From Eubacterium sp. (GTDB lineage: Bacteria; Bacillota; Clostridia; Oscillospirales; Acutalibacteraceae), in NCBI GenBank assembly GCA_017450645.1, contig JAFSTE010000002.1, forward strand, positions 1 to 56,276: a DNA stretch of 56,276 nt, written 5' to 3'. The notes below the pieces were generated by a model. That model saw only the letters and a list, made by a program, of their open reading frames with translations. It had not been told where the DNA came from and ran no database searches. This document shows, piece by piece, positions 49,262-56,276 of this stretch. The translations under genes and the position numbers were made by a program. How positions within the stretch are numbered: the stretch's first letter is position 1; every line of letters begins with the position of its first letter.

Positions 49262-50593
49262 ATGGGAAAGAAAATTAGAATTGCAGGACTTTGTCTGGTA
49301 GTTTTAATCATAATTGCTGCATTCTCTGCGATGTCTTACGCGCAGTCTAATACAATAGCAAATGTAGAAAAATCCGAAATTACGGGCGCCTCGGACAAGG
49401 CGGTATCGCTCAGCTGGAAAAAGGTTTCCGCCGCTGACGGTTACTACATCTACAGCGCACCCGCCGACAGCAAGGATTTTGTTAAGTCCGCTCAGATTAA
49501 GGACAGCAAAATCACCGAGGGAGTAGTTAAAGGGCTTGAGCAGGCAAGCAATTACAAGTTTTATGTAACCGCTTACAAAACCACAAAGCAGGAAGCGGTC
49601 GAAAGCAAGGAGTTCGAAACGCTCACCGCCTGCACCCGTCCCGCAAGGCAAGTTATCGACAAGCTCGACACCCAGACCGAAGGTAAGCTTACCGTCAGCT
49701 GGACAATAAACAGCGAGGCTGCGGGCTACCAGATTCAGCTCGTTGCAGGTAACGGCAAGGACTTTTCGGCTGCTAAGACAATCGTGATTAAAGACAAGGC
49801 TACCTCGAGCTACACCTTTAACAAGCTTAAGGTTAACAAAACCTATTCCGCAAGGGCTAGGACATACATAATTAACGGCAAGGAGCGTATTAACGGCAGG
49901 TGGAGCAACATCGAGTCGGGCAAGGTTCAGGAAAAGCCTAAGATGCCAAAGGGTCTCGATAAATCCAAGCCGATGATTGCACTCACCTTTGACGACGGTC
50001 CCGGCTACAATAAATCTTCGGACAAAATCCTTGATGTACTCGAAAAGTATAACGCACGCGCTACCTTCTTTATGGTAGGTCAGAACGCTAAGGACCACCC
50101 GAAAAACCTTAAGCGCAAGGTTAAGCTCGGCTGTGAGCTCGGTAACCACACCTGGAACCACAACCACTACGGCGGCAGCGTTACCGCGAGCGATATTAAA
50201 AAATGCTCGAGCGCTATCTATAAGATTACGGGTCAGTATCCTACCGCGTTCCGCTCACCCGGCGGTCAGACGACAAGCGTTATCCGCAAAGAGTGTAAGG
50301 CTGAGAATATGCCGCTTTACTACTGGTCGCTTGATACTCAGGACTGGAAGTACAGAAACGCCGACCATGTTTACAAGGCGGTTATGAATAATGTGCGCGA
50401 CGGCGACATAATCCTTATGCACGAGATTTACGACTCGACCGCAGACGCTGTAGAAAAGATGGTACCCGCGCTGATTAAGAAGGGCTATCAGCTTGTAACC
50501 TGCGAGGAGCTTGTAATCGCAAAGACCGGTAAAAAGCCGAAACCGGGAACACAGTACCTCGACGCAAAAACAGTTAAAAACGAAACTTACTAA
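49262..50593 (+). CDS. Anchored polysaccharide deacetylase with two FN3 domains
   Basis: 443 residues. N-terminal helix (IAGLCLVVLIIIAAFSAMSYA), two FN3 domains (about 30-120 and 125-220; SLSWKKVSAADGYYIY and TVSWTINSEAAGYQIQL), then a NodB domain: TFDDGPGYN (about 241-249, with metal-binding Asp), NHTWNHNH (about 295-302, with the two His), RSPGGQ and catalytic LMHEI near 389-393. It likely removes N-acetyl groups from peptidoglycan or another glycan on the cell surface. Start at 49262 follows GGGAGAAG. Terminator follows at 50596-50626. Confidence 0.88.
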   Translation: MGKKIRIAGLCLVVLIIIAAFSAMSYAQSNTIANVEKSEITGASDKAVSLSWKKVSAADGYYIYSAPADSKDFVKSAQIKDSKITEGVVKGLEQASNYKFYVTAYKTTKQEAVESKEFETLTACTRPARQVIDKLDTQTEGKLTVSWTINSEAAGYQIQLVAGNGKDFSAAKTIVIKDKATSSYTFNKLKVNKTYSARARTYIINGKERINGRWSNIESGKVQEKPKMPKGLDKSKPMIALTFDDGPGYNKSSDKILDVLEKYNARATFFMVGQNAKDHPKNLKRKVKLGCELGNHTWNHNHYGGSVTASDIKKCSSAIYKITGQYPTAFRSPGGQTTSVIRKECKAENMPLYYWSLDTQDWKYRNADHVYKAVMNNVRDGDIILMHEIYDSTADAVEKMVPALIKKGYQLVTCEELVIAKTGKKPKPGTQYLDAKTVKNETY

Positions 50594-50595
50594 AC

Positions 50596-50626
50596 AAAAA
50601 CGGGCTGCCGTAAGCAGTCCGTTTTT
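50596..50626 (+). terminator. Terminator after the deacetylase gene
   Basis: AAAAACGG-GCTGC and GCAG-TCCGTTTTT arms around CGTAA, with a T run after. Standard form. Confidence 0.75.
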
Positions 50627-50708
50627 AATATAATTTCAGCCCTTTTTTGAGTAAATATAAAACTCCTGAAAACCGCTAAAAATAGCCATTTTTCTATTAT
50701 TTGACAAT

Positions 50709-50763
50709 ATATACACAATCTTTGATTGTGTATATTGCAAAGGTTTAAAATTTATGATATAAT
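50709..50763 (+). promoter_or_regulatory. Promoter with abutting 12-bp palindrome (TetR gene)
   Basis: ATATACACAATC (50709-50720), TTT, GATTGTGTATAT (50724-50735) is a perfect inverted repeat. Its right end touches the -35 TTGCAA (50735-50740), with TATAAT at 50758-50763 after 17 bp. It is a likely operator for the TetR protein encoded 45 bp downstream. Confidence 0.6.
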
Positions 50764-50807
50764 CCATTTGCAAAATTTAAAATTTGTTGATAGGAGATTA
50801 TGTTACT

Positions 50808-51335
50808 ATGCCTACCAAAACAAAGCATGCGGTTGTTGCTGCTTTCCTCAGCCTGATTGAGCGCGAGGATTTTGACAAAATTACCGTTACCGATTTGGTT
50901 GAAATTTGCGACATAAGCAGACAGACTTTCTATTACCATTTTGACGATATTGACGAGATGCTACAGTGGGCATTCGATGTTGAAACCGAAAAAATCTGTA
51001 CCGCCCACGAAACAGAAAACTGGACAGATTATTCAGAGGACTATATCATATTTTTCACCAAGTATGATACCTTAATGCGTAAGGCGCTTAACTCAAACGC
51101 GTTTATCCTTATTTATAATCTTATACTTAAGAGCTTTTCGGATTGTCTAAGCTCGTACTTCCTTACTAAAAAGGGCGAGGACTTCGCAAGCTCCAAGAGC
51201 GCCGAATTTTTAACCGAATTCCTCTCGGGCGCGTTTACATCTATGATTGTTAAGGAATTCCAGAAGCCGACAAGCAACTACAGAGAGGTTTTCTCAGCTC
51301 TTTCTACAGCGCTTAACGGCTACGCATTACAGTAA
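50808..51335 (+). CDS. TetR/AcrR-family transcriptional regulator
   Basis: 175 residues. The HTH reads KITVTDLVEICDISRQTFYY and HFDDIDEMLQWAF (about 25-57). The C-terminal domain resembles the DhaS/TetR_C_33 type, as in the regulator at 4801. Start at 50808 follows TAGGAG; the longer reading begins at a TTG with no ribosome site. No co-directional target is adjacent; the converging nitroreductase lies downstream. Autoregulation through the palindrome at 50709-50735 is likely. Confidence 0.83.
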   Translation: MPTKTKHAVVAAFLSLIEREDFDKITVTDLVEICDISRQTFYYHFDDIDEMLQWAFDVETEKICTAHETENWTDYSEDYIIFFTKYDTLMRKALNSNAFILIYNLILKSFSDCLSSYFLTKKGEDFASSKSAEFLTEFLSGAFTSMIVKEFQKPTSNYREVFSALSTALNGYALQ

Positions 51336-51347
51336 AATATTATAAAA

Positions 51348-51380
51348 CTCACCGCAGGGTTTCCTGCGGTGAGCTTTTTT
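51348..51380. terminator. Bidirectional terminator
   Basis: CTCACCGCAGG (51348-51358), loop GTTT, CCTGCGGTGAG (51363-51373), then T. It ends the TetR and nitroreductase genes. Confidence 0.87.
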
Positions 51381-52140
51381 ATTCTGTATTTTTTTCAAAT
51401 TTTATTCTCTGCGGCTCAATTTCCTCGAACTTATTTTCATAGGTCCAGTGACCGTTTACGCCCATTTCGCGGCAGCCGAGAACGAAGTGCAGCTTAGCTA
51501 TACCGAAGTCCACGCTTTTGTCCGAATACGGGTCCTCCACCTTTGCCGACAGCACGCCGTTTTCGTACCTGAATTTAACAGGTCTGCGGTTTACGGCGGA
51601 CGGCGCCTTTTCGACCAGCTTTAAGCCGTAGGAATACGCCTCGGGCAAAGTGTCGTCGAGCACCTCGAACATATCCTGATAGGTCTTGTTCTTTTTGTGT
51701 GTGGCGTTGTACATCGTCTTTTCAAGCACGGTGTAATTCTTCTTCGCATAGCCGATTGTGATTACGGCGTACACGCGTTCCTCGCGCGGAATATCAATAG
51801 TTTCGTACACCTTGTTTTCGTTATAAGTGCCCGAAACCCAGCAGGTGCCGAGCCCGTGATACACGCACTGCAACACAATACTCTCGCCGTAGTAGCCGCT
51901 GTCCTCGCGCGCCTTTTGAGTATCCGGTCCGCTTACAACTATCATCGAAAACTTACCGCTGAATATCTTAAAATACGGCGACGCGTCGTCAATAAAAATC
52001 ATACGCAGCCCCGCGGTTTTATTAACGGCGTCCACCATTTCTCGTATAACATTTTTTACATCGTCAGGCAGTGGCTTTGACCTGTACGACCTGCGCGAAC
52101 GGCGCAAATCAATAGCCTTAATATACTCGCTGTTTGTCAT
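51379..52140 (-). CDS. Nitroreductase-family FMN oxidoreductase
   Basis: 253 residues. IDLRRSRRSYRSKPLPDDV (about 10-28) is the FMN-binding start typical of the family, followed by SGYYGESIVLQCVYHGLGTC (about 81-100) and YAVITIGYAKK (about 123-133). The second half adds a further domain, APSAVNRRPVKF and GIAKLHFVLGCREMG, as in the larger (PF14512-type) group. It would reduce nitro groups or quinones with NAD(P)H. Physiological substrate unknown. Confidence 0.82.
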   Translation of the reverse strand: MTNSEYIKAIDLRRSRRSYRSKPLPDDVKNVIREMVDAVNKTAGLRMIFIDDASPYFKIFSGKFSMIVVSGPDTQKAREDSGYYGESIVLQCVYHGLGTCWVSGTYNENKVYETIDIPREERVYAVITIGYAKKNYTVLEKTMYNATHKKNKTYQDMFEVLDDTLPEAYSYGLKLVEKAPSAVNRRPVKFRYENGVLSAKVEDPYSDKSVDFGIAKLHFVLGCREMGVNGHWTYENKFEEIEPQRIKFEKNTE

Positions 52141-52182
52141 AGACAGTCCTCGTTAAAAGTATTTTAAAACATTATACCACAA

Positions 52183-54006
52183 TCAATAGTCAAACTCAAC
52201 ATTATACTTTTTTGCCCAAAGATAAATTTGTAAAACATACGCGAGCACCTGCGGCGTACGCATCAGCTGACCGTACCAGGGCTCTTTCATCTGCTCGGGA
52301 TTCTGCATAAGCGCGCGAACGGCGGCGGGGTTAATCATATCAAAAACGGCAGAGCTTTTGTCGCTGAGCGCTATTTCAAGCATATTGCAAACCTCTTTAA
52401 GATAAACAGGGTTAAAGGTTTTCGGGTACGGGCTCTTTTTGCGCCAGGTAATAACCTCGGGCAGCTCGTCTTCAAACGCCTTTCGCAGTATTCCCTTTTC
52501 CCTGCCGTCGTACGCTTTAATGCTCCACGGCATATTGTACGCGTACTCAACTATGCGCCAGTCGCAAAACGGCACGCGCACCTCGAGCGAGGACTCCATA
52601 CTCATTACATCTTTTCTCACCAGCAGCGTCTGCATAAACCAGTTCATATTAAGTACGAACATTTCGCGCATACGCTTTTCGAGCGCGGTGTCGCTCTTAA
52701 GCTTGCTGACATTTTTTAAGGTGTCGCTGTAGGCGCTCTTTGCGTACTCCTCGCCTTCGGGCAAAAAGCCGTCCCTTAAAATGCTGCGCCTTACATAAGT
52801 GCTGCGTGACCACGGAAATGTGTTTTCAAACAGTATCTCGCTCCTGTGATACCAGGGGTATCCGCCGAAAATTTCGTCCGCGCACTCTCCCGAAAGGCAG
52901 ACGGTGTAGTCCTTTTTAACCTCCTTGCAAAACAGCAGCAGGCTGGAGTCAACATCCGTAAAGCCCGGGCAGGAGCGCGCGTATGTCGCCTCAATCAGCG
53001 CCTCGGCAACATCGGCGTTGTTTAGCACGATATTTTTGTGGTCGCTGCCGATATGGGCGGAAATAAGGTTAATATAGTCCGAGTCCTTGTTCGGCTGAAA
53101 AGCGCTTTTTTCAAAATATTTATCGTTGTCAACATAGTCCACAGAGTAGGTGGACAGGGTTTTGCCCTCGTCGGCGTAGCTGTCCGACGCCACTTTAGAA
53201 ATAATAGACGAGTCGAGCCCGCCGCTTAAAAAGGTACAAAGCGGCGCGTCGCTGACGAGCTGACGGCGTATCGCGTCGGTCACAAGGTAGTGGGTGTGCT
53301 CCTCAGCTTCAACGGCGCTGTCGCTGAACTCCCGCGCTTCAAGGTGCCAATACTCCTTGATGCTGAACTTGCCGTTCCTGTAGTACATATATGTCGCGGG
53401 AGGCAGCTCCTTTATGTCCTTAAATACGGTTTTGCCAATCGTCTTTGCAGGACCGAGCATAAAGATTTCGCACAGCCCCTCGCGCGAGCAAACAGGCTCA
53501 ACGCCCTTTACATAAAGCAGGCTCTCAATCCTCGACGCGAAGGCAAACGCCGACCCCGTCTGTGCAAAATACAGCGGCTTTACGCCGATTCTGTCGCGGC
53601 ACAAAAACAGCTCTTTGTTTTCGTGATTATATACCGCGTACGCAAAAATTCCGTTAAATCGCTTCGCGCTCTCCTCGCGCCACATATGAAACGCTTTTAG
53701 TACGACCTCGGTGTCGCAGTTAGTGTCAAAGCTGTACCCGTGCGCCTCAAGCTCGCGGCGCACCTCCTCGGTATTATAAAGCTCGCCGTTATATACAATA
53801 GTATATTTACCAAAGCTCATAGGCTGCGCCCCGTTTTCGATATCCACCACCGCGAGCCGACGGTGAATAAGCGCGACATCGCGCTTAACGAGTTCGCCCT
53901 TCGAGTCGGGACCGCGCATTTTAAGGCTGCGGCTTATATTAAAAATACATTCCTTTTCATTTCTTAAATCAATATTTTCGCTAAGTATTCCGGCTATTCC
54001 GCACAT
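52183..54006 (-). CDS. asnB: Asparagine synthase (glutamine-hydrolysing)
   Basis: 607 residues. MCGIAGIL supplies the N-terminal Cys nucleophile of the glutaminase domain (about 1-190; ALIHRRLAVVDI, YNGELYN). The synthetase domain has the pyrophosphate loop FLSGGLDSSI (about 261-270). It makes asparagine from aspartate, glutamine and ATP; longer homologues can also amidate cell-wall precursors. Start at 54006 follows GAGGTGAT. Transcribed alone. Confidence 0.94.
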   Translation of the reverse strand: MCGIAGILSENIDLRNEKECIFNISRSLKMRGPDSKGELVKRDVALIHRRLAVVDIENGAQPMSFGKYTIVYNGELYNTEEVRRELEAHGYSFDTNCDTEVVLKAFHMWREESAKRFNGIFAYAVYNHENKELFLCRDRIGVKPLYFAQTGSAFAFASRIESLLYVKGVEPVCSREGLCEIFMLGPAKTIGKTVFKDIKELPPATYMYYRNGKFSIKEYWHLEAREFSDSAVEAEEHTHYLVTDAIRRQLVSDAPLCTFLSGGLDSSIISKVASDSYADEGKTLSTYSVDYVDNDKYFEKSAFQPNKDSDYINLISAHIGSDHKNIVLNNADVAEALIEATYARSCPGFTDVDSSLLLFCKEVKKDYTVCLSGECADEIFGGYPWYHRSEILFENTFPWSRSTYVRRSILRDGFLPEGEEYAKSAYSDTLKNVSKLKSDTALEKRMREMFVLNMNWFMQTLLVRKDVMSMESSLEVRVPFCDWRIVEYAYNMPWSIKAYDGREKGILRKAFEDELPEVITWRKKSPYPKTFNPVYLKEVCNMLEIALSDKSSAVFDMINPAAVRALMQNPEQMKEPWYGQLMRTPQVLAYVLQIYLWAKKYNVEFDY

Positions 54007-54080
54007 TCATATCACCTCAGTGTTATCATATGCAGAAATAAAAATAATGCAATTATAAACCGATTTTTTACAAAAAACTA

Positions 54081-54109
54081 TTGACTAATCACCCTTGTTA
54101 TGCTATATT
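54081..54109 (+). promoter_or_regulatory. Promoter of the tRNA pair
   Basis: TTGACT (54081-54086), 17 bp, TATATT (54104-54109), about 20 bp before tRNA-Thr. Confidence 0.65.
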
Positions 54110-54128
54110 ATTAAGGCGTTAAAGATAC

Positions 54129-54204
54129 GCTGGTGTAGCTCAGTTGGTAGAGCAGCTGATTTGTAATCAGCAGGTCAGGGGTTCGAGTCCGTTCACCAGC
54201 TCCA
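54129..54204 (+). tRNA. tRNA-Thr (anticodon TGT)
   Basis: Acceptor GCTGGTG pairs with CACCAGC. D-arm contains AGCTCAGTTGGTAGAGC, the anticodon stem CTGAT/ATCAG encloses TTTGTAA with TGT, and the T-arm is CAGGGGTTCGAGTCC. CCA is encoded (54202-54204). Confidence 0.96.
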
Positions 54205-54210
54205 TGATTT

Positions 54211-54295
54211 GGGCAGATTCCCGAGCGGCCAAAGGGATCAGACTGTAAATCTGACGTCAACGACTTCGGTGGTTCGAATCCACCTCTGCCCACCA
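54211..54295 (+). tRNA. tRNA-Tyr (anticodon GTA)
   Basis: 85 nt, class II with a long variable arm. Acceptor GGGCAGA pairs with TCTGCCC. Anticodon loop CTGTAAA with GTA, variable arm CGTCAACGACTTCG, T-arm GGTTCGAATCC. CCA is encoded (54293-54295). Six bases separate it from tRNA-Thr. Confidence 0.96.
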
Positions 54296-54297
54296 CG

Positions 54298-54325
54298 AAA
54301 ACCGCCTAACCAGGCGGTTTTTCGG
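54298..54325 (+). terminator. Terminator of the tRNA pair
   Basis: ACCGCCT (54301-54307), loop AACC, AGGCGGT (54312-54318), followed by TTTTTC. A-T pairs extend the stem by three. Confidence 0.82.
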
Positions 54326-54451
54326 CTTTTTATAGGCTTTTCAAAAATGCTTGAAACCGCAAAAATCAGCACTAAAAAATTCATTTTCAGCCAAATAAAA
54401 TTCCCCTCAAAAGATTTCTCTTTTGAGGGGTTATTTTCGTCAAAAACGGCT

Positions 54452-54485
54452 TTGACCACTTATTGACCACTTATTTGACCACTTA
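54452..54485. repeat. Three tandem copies of TTGACCACTTA
   Basis: Exact 11-bp units start at 54452, 54463 and 54475, so the period is 11-12 bp, close to one helical turn. They lie beyond the tRNA pair, where integrated elements often leave traces. Origin is not proved. Confidence 0.7.
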
Positions 54486-54572
54486 TAAAAATATACTATA
54501 TAATTATATTCCCACAAAACCCGAATATATTGAATAATAATTACTTTTATGGCTAGTTTAGATAACAAAAAC

Positions 54573-54598
54573 AACACCGCCGATCGCTCAGCGGTGTT
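54573..54598 (-). terminator. Terminator of ptsI
   Basis: AACACCGC (54573-54580), 10-nt loop, GCGGTGTT (54591-54598). On the minus strand a GTTTTTG run follows. Confidence 0.75.
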
Positions 54599-54604
54599 TC
54601 TTTT

Positions 54605-56218
54605 TTATTCACATTCGCAGATATTGCGCCTTGTCTGTAGGATTGATGAAGGAGTTACAGAAAATTCATCAAGTCCCCATTCAACAAGCTTAGGAATCAG
54701 CCGTTCGTCTGCAGCAGCCTCGCCGCACATACCAACCATAATTCCTGCTTTCTTTGCATTTTTAATCGTCATTTCAATTGCACGAAGAACTGCAGGCTGG
54801 AAAGCATCATATAAATGGCTGACATTTGCGTTTCCTCTGTCAACCGCCATAGTATAGCCCGTAAGGTCGTTTGTTCCGATTGAGAAGAAATCAACCTCTT
54901 TTGCAAGTAAATCGGAAATCAGAGCCGCCGAAGGTGTTTCAATCATTATGCCAAGCGGAGCCATACGGAAGGATAGGCCTTCGCTTTCAAGCTCTGCGGC
55001 ACATTCATCAATCAGTGCCTTTGCCGCTTTAACCTCATCGAGCGAAGTAACAAGCGGAAGCATAATCTTTATATCTCCAAAATATGCCGCACGAAGAAGC
55101 GCACGGAGCTGTTTTTTATATAGCTCTGTATTTTTAAGACAATAGCGAATAGCTCTGAAGCCGAGGAAGGGGTTTTCCTCTTTATCAATTTTAAGATAAT
55201 CAATCGCTTTGTCGCCGCCGATATCAAGAGTTCTGATGATAACCTCTTTGCCGTCCATTGCCTTGGCAACGGTTGAATACGCTTCAAACTGCTCTTCCTC
55301 TGTTGGCTCACGGTCTCTGTCCATAAACAGAAATTCAGTTCTGAAAAGACCAATGCCTTCGCCGCCGTTCTGAATAACATTCTGCGCATCCTCGGCTTTT
55401 CCGATATTGCCGTATACCTTCTTTTTAGCCCCGCTTTTTGTAATAGTAGGCTTGTTAAAGTAAACTTTCAGACCTTCTTTTTCTTCAAGGTATGCCTTTT
55501 GCTTGCCTGTGTACTCGGCAATTTCAGCATCACTGGGCTTTGTGAACACCTTGCCCTTGAAGCCGTCTACAATCAGCATATCGCCGTTTTCAACAATCTG
55601 AGTAATATTGATAACGGAAAGCGCAGCAGGTATTCCCATTGCACGGGCGAGAATTGCGCTGTGACTTGTAACACCGCCAACCTCGGTTACGATGGCGCTG
55701 ACATTTTCCTTGTTTATCTGGCTTGTCATTGATGGGGTGAAATCCTTTGCAATCAGAATCGAGCCCTTCGGAACAGCTGCAATATCAACACTTTTAACTC
55801 CGAGCAGAATTCTGATAAGGCTGTCTTTAATATCCTTAACGTCAGATGCACGCTGGCGCATCATTTCATCTTCAACGCCTGCGAACATATCGTAAAACAT
55901 TGTGCAAACAGTATCAACTGCCGCTTCGGCAACTGCGCCGCCGTCAATGTTATCGTTCATCTGGGAGAGCATAAACGGGTCGGCAAGCATTGTTAAATGA
56001 CCTTCAAGAATTTCAGCCTCTTTTTCGCCTGCGCTTGCTTTTAACCCTTCTGCCATTTCTCTTGTTTCGGCAGTGAAGGCTTCAACAGCTTTGTTAAGGC
56101 GAGATTTTTCTTCTTCTGCAGTGGTGTATTTAACTGCAGAATAGTCAAGGCTTATATCTTCAATTATGACTGCTTTTCCTATGCCATAGCCCTGAGAAGC
56201 GCCTATACCCTGTAACAT
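54605..56218 (-). CDS. ptsI: PTS enzyme I (phosphoenolpyruvate-protein phosphotransferase)
   Basis: 537 residues. Moves phosphate from PEP to HPr, starting sugar uptake by the PTS. Phospho-His lies in GGVTSHSAILARAMG (about 181-195). PEP-binding signatures are EGIGLFRTEFLFM (about 286-298), FSIGTNDLTGYTMAVDRGN (about 441-459) and catalytic Cys in GMCGEAAAD (about 495-503). The length is slightly below the usual 570. GAGGTGAT ribosome site. No PTS enzyme II lies in the window. Confidence 0.95.
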   Translation of the reverse strand: MLQGIGASQGYGIGKAVIIEDISLDYSAVKYTTAEEEKSRLNKAVEAFTAETREMAEGLKASAGEKEAEILEGHLTMLADPFMLSQMNDNIDGGAVAEAAVDTVCTMFYDMFAGVEDEMMRQRASDVKDIKDSLIRILLGVKSVDIAAVPKGSILIAKDFTPSMTSQINKENVSAIVTEVGGVTSHSAILARAMGIPAALSVINITQIVENGDMLIVDGFKGKVFTKPSDAEIAEYTGKQKAYLEEKEGLKVYFNKPTITKSGAKKKVYGNIGKAEDAQNVIQNGGEGIGLFRTEFLFMDRDREPTEEEQFEAYSTVAKAMDGKEVIIRTLDIGGDKAIDYLKIDKEENPFLGFRAIRYCLKNTELYKKQLRALLRAAYFGDIKIMLPLVTSLDEVKAAKALIDECAAELESEGLSFRMAPLGIMIETPSAALISDLLAKEVDFFSIGTNDLTGYTMAVDRGNANVSHLYDAFQPAVLRAIEMTIKNAKKAGIMVGMCGEAAADERLIPKLVEWGLDEFSVTPSSILQTRRNICECE

Positions 56219-56233
56219 AAAATCACCTCATAG

Positions 56234-56253
56234 AGGGCGGATTTCTCCGCCCT
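56234..56253. repeat. GGGCGGA hairpin between ptsH-like end and ptsI
   Basis: AGGGCGGA (56234-56241), loop TTTC, TCCGCCCT (56246-56253). On the minus strand no T run follows, so it is more likely an intercistronic hairpin than a terminator. Same core as those at 1630 and 43981. Confidence 0.55.
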
Positions 56254-56263
56254 TTTTCATTTC

Positions 56264-56276
56264 TTATTCTTCGCCG
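56264..56276 (-). CDS. 3' end of an upstream gene, possibly HPr
   Basis: On the minus strand the window edge reads GGC GAA GAA TAA, giving the last residues Gly-Glu-Glu before a stop codon. HPr proteins often end this way and ptsH usually precedes ptsI. Only four codons are visible, so the call rests on position. Confidence 0.3.

Larger units (their letters stand above)
54296..54604. other. Non-coding stretch after tRNAs with hairpins and a short tandem repeat
   Basis: 309 bp without a credible gene. Holds the tRNA terminator, a perfect 12-bp hairpin CCCCTCAAAAGA (54403-54414)/TCTTTTGAGGGG (54419-54430), three tandem copies of TTGACCACTTA (54452-54485), and the ptsI terminator at the right end. 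ORFs called here read through the tRNAs and are rejected. Confidence 0.7.

Noticed and set aside
54111-54466. ORFs of 61-85 codons on both strands over the tRNA pair
   Set aside because: They are translations through tRNA-Thr and tRNA-Tyr. The peptide phrasing (for example RTRTPDLLITNQLLYQ) is the well-known artefact of translating tRNA genes.

Overview
The window looks like a chromosomal segment of a gut-type Clostridia bacterium, probably Ruminococcaceae/Oscillospirales-like. This is inferred from content and was not tested against a database. The main clues are the Firmicutes-style rplU-prp-rpmA cluster with a cleavable L27 leader, Clostridia-type sigma-A promoters and AGGAGG ribosome sites, several lysine-rich secreted proteins ending in a fibronectin-III-like module, GPH-family sugar symporters, intracellular glycosidases, and short dispersed palindromic repeats. 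No phage, transposase or CRISPR array is visible.

Layout. 1-4.8 kb: a minus-strand run (SDR oxidoreductase, methyltransferase, GPH transporter, fumarase) facing a divergent TetR regulator. 5.3-7.0 kb: a peroxide-defence operon (glutathione-peroxidase-like, thioredoxin-reductase-like, thioredoxin) in which the reductase appears to lack the usual NADPH motifs. 7.1-8.9 kb: a secreted toroid-plus-FN3 protein under a cobalamin riboswitch with a clear promoter and terminator. 8.9-11.5 kb: rlmH, walJ-like and murA. 11.9-15.7 kb: nadB-nadC, then an IolB-like isomerase and a PHP protein. 15.7-21.1 kb: a secreted LCAT-like lipase, an anchored protein of unknown function, a second GPH transporter and a secreted FN3 protein. 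21.2-25.6 kb: a methionine operon (metF, separate MetH activation subunit, B12-dependent metH, Rrf2 regulator). 25.7-33.8 kb: GH30, a membrane protein, an acyl-CoA synthetase, a first XRE/membrane-protein pair, GH127 and galM. 33.9-38.6 kb: an FHA/FtsW-RodA/PBP cell-wall operon, a DUF4830-like protein and a pseudouridine synthase. 38.8-41.6 kb: a PucR-type regulator and the proline symporter putP. 41.6-45.0 kb: an LRR/FN3 secreted protein, rplU-prp-rpmA, and a second XRE/membrane-protein pair between inverted 30-bp repeats. 45.2-48.1 kb: rpsO and pnp separated by a hairpin-rich repeat. 48.2-56.3 kb: a DMP19-like protein, an FN3/polysaccharide deacetylase, a TetR regulator, a nitroreductase, asnB, two tRNAs, ptsI and possibly the end of ptsH.

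How it fits together. Two B12-linked functions lie in the window: a B12-requiring methionine synthase with its split reactivation subunit, and a riboswitch-controlled secreted protein whose fold signature resembles the B12-binding toroid of transcobalamin-like proteins. Carbohydrate genes (GH30, GH127, galM, two GPH transporters, ptsI) point to uptake of short oligosaccharides that are cleaved in the cytoplasm. Two unrelated small membrane proteins are each divergent from a small XRE repressor, with paired palindromes around a strong promoter, suggesting a recurring regulatory design. Three copies of one hairpin-rich repeat, one AT-rich MITE-like element and several GGGCGGAT hairpins sit at gene borders.
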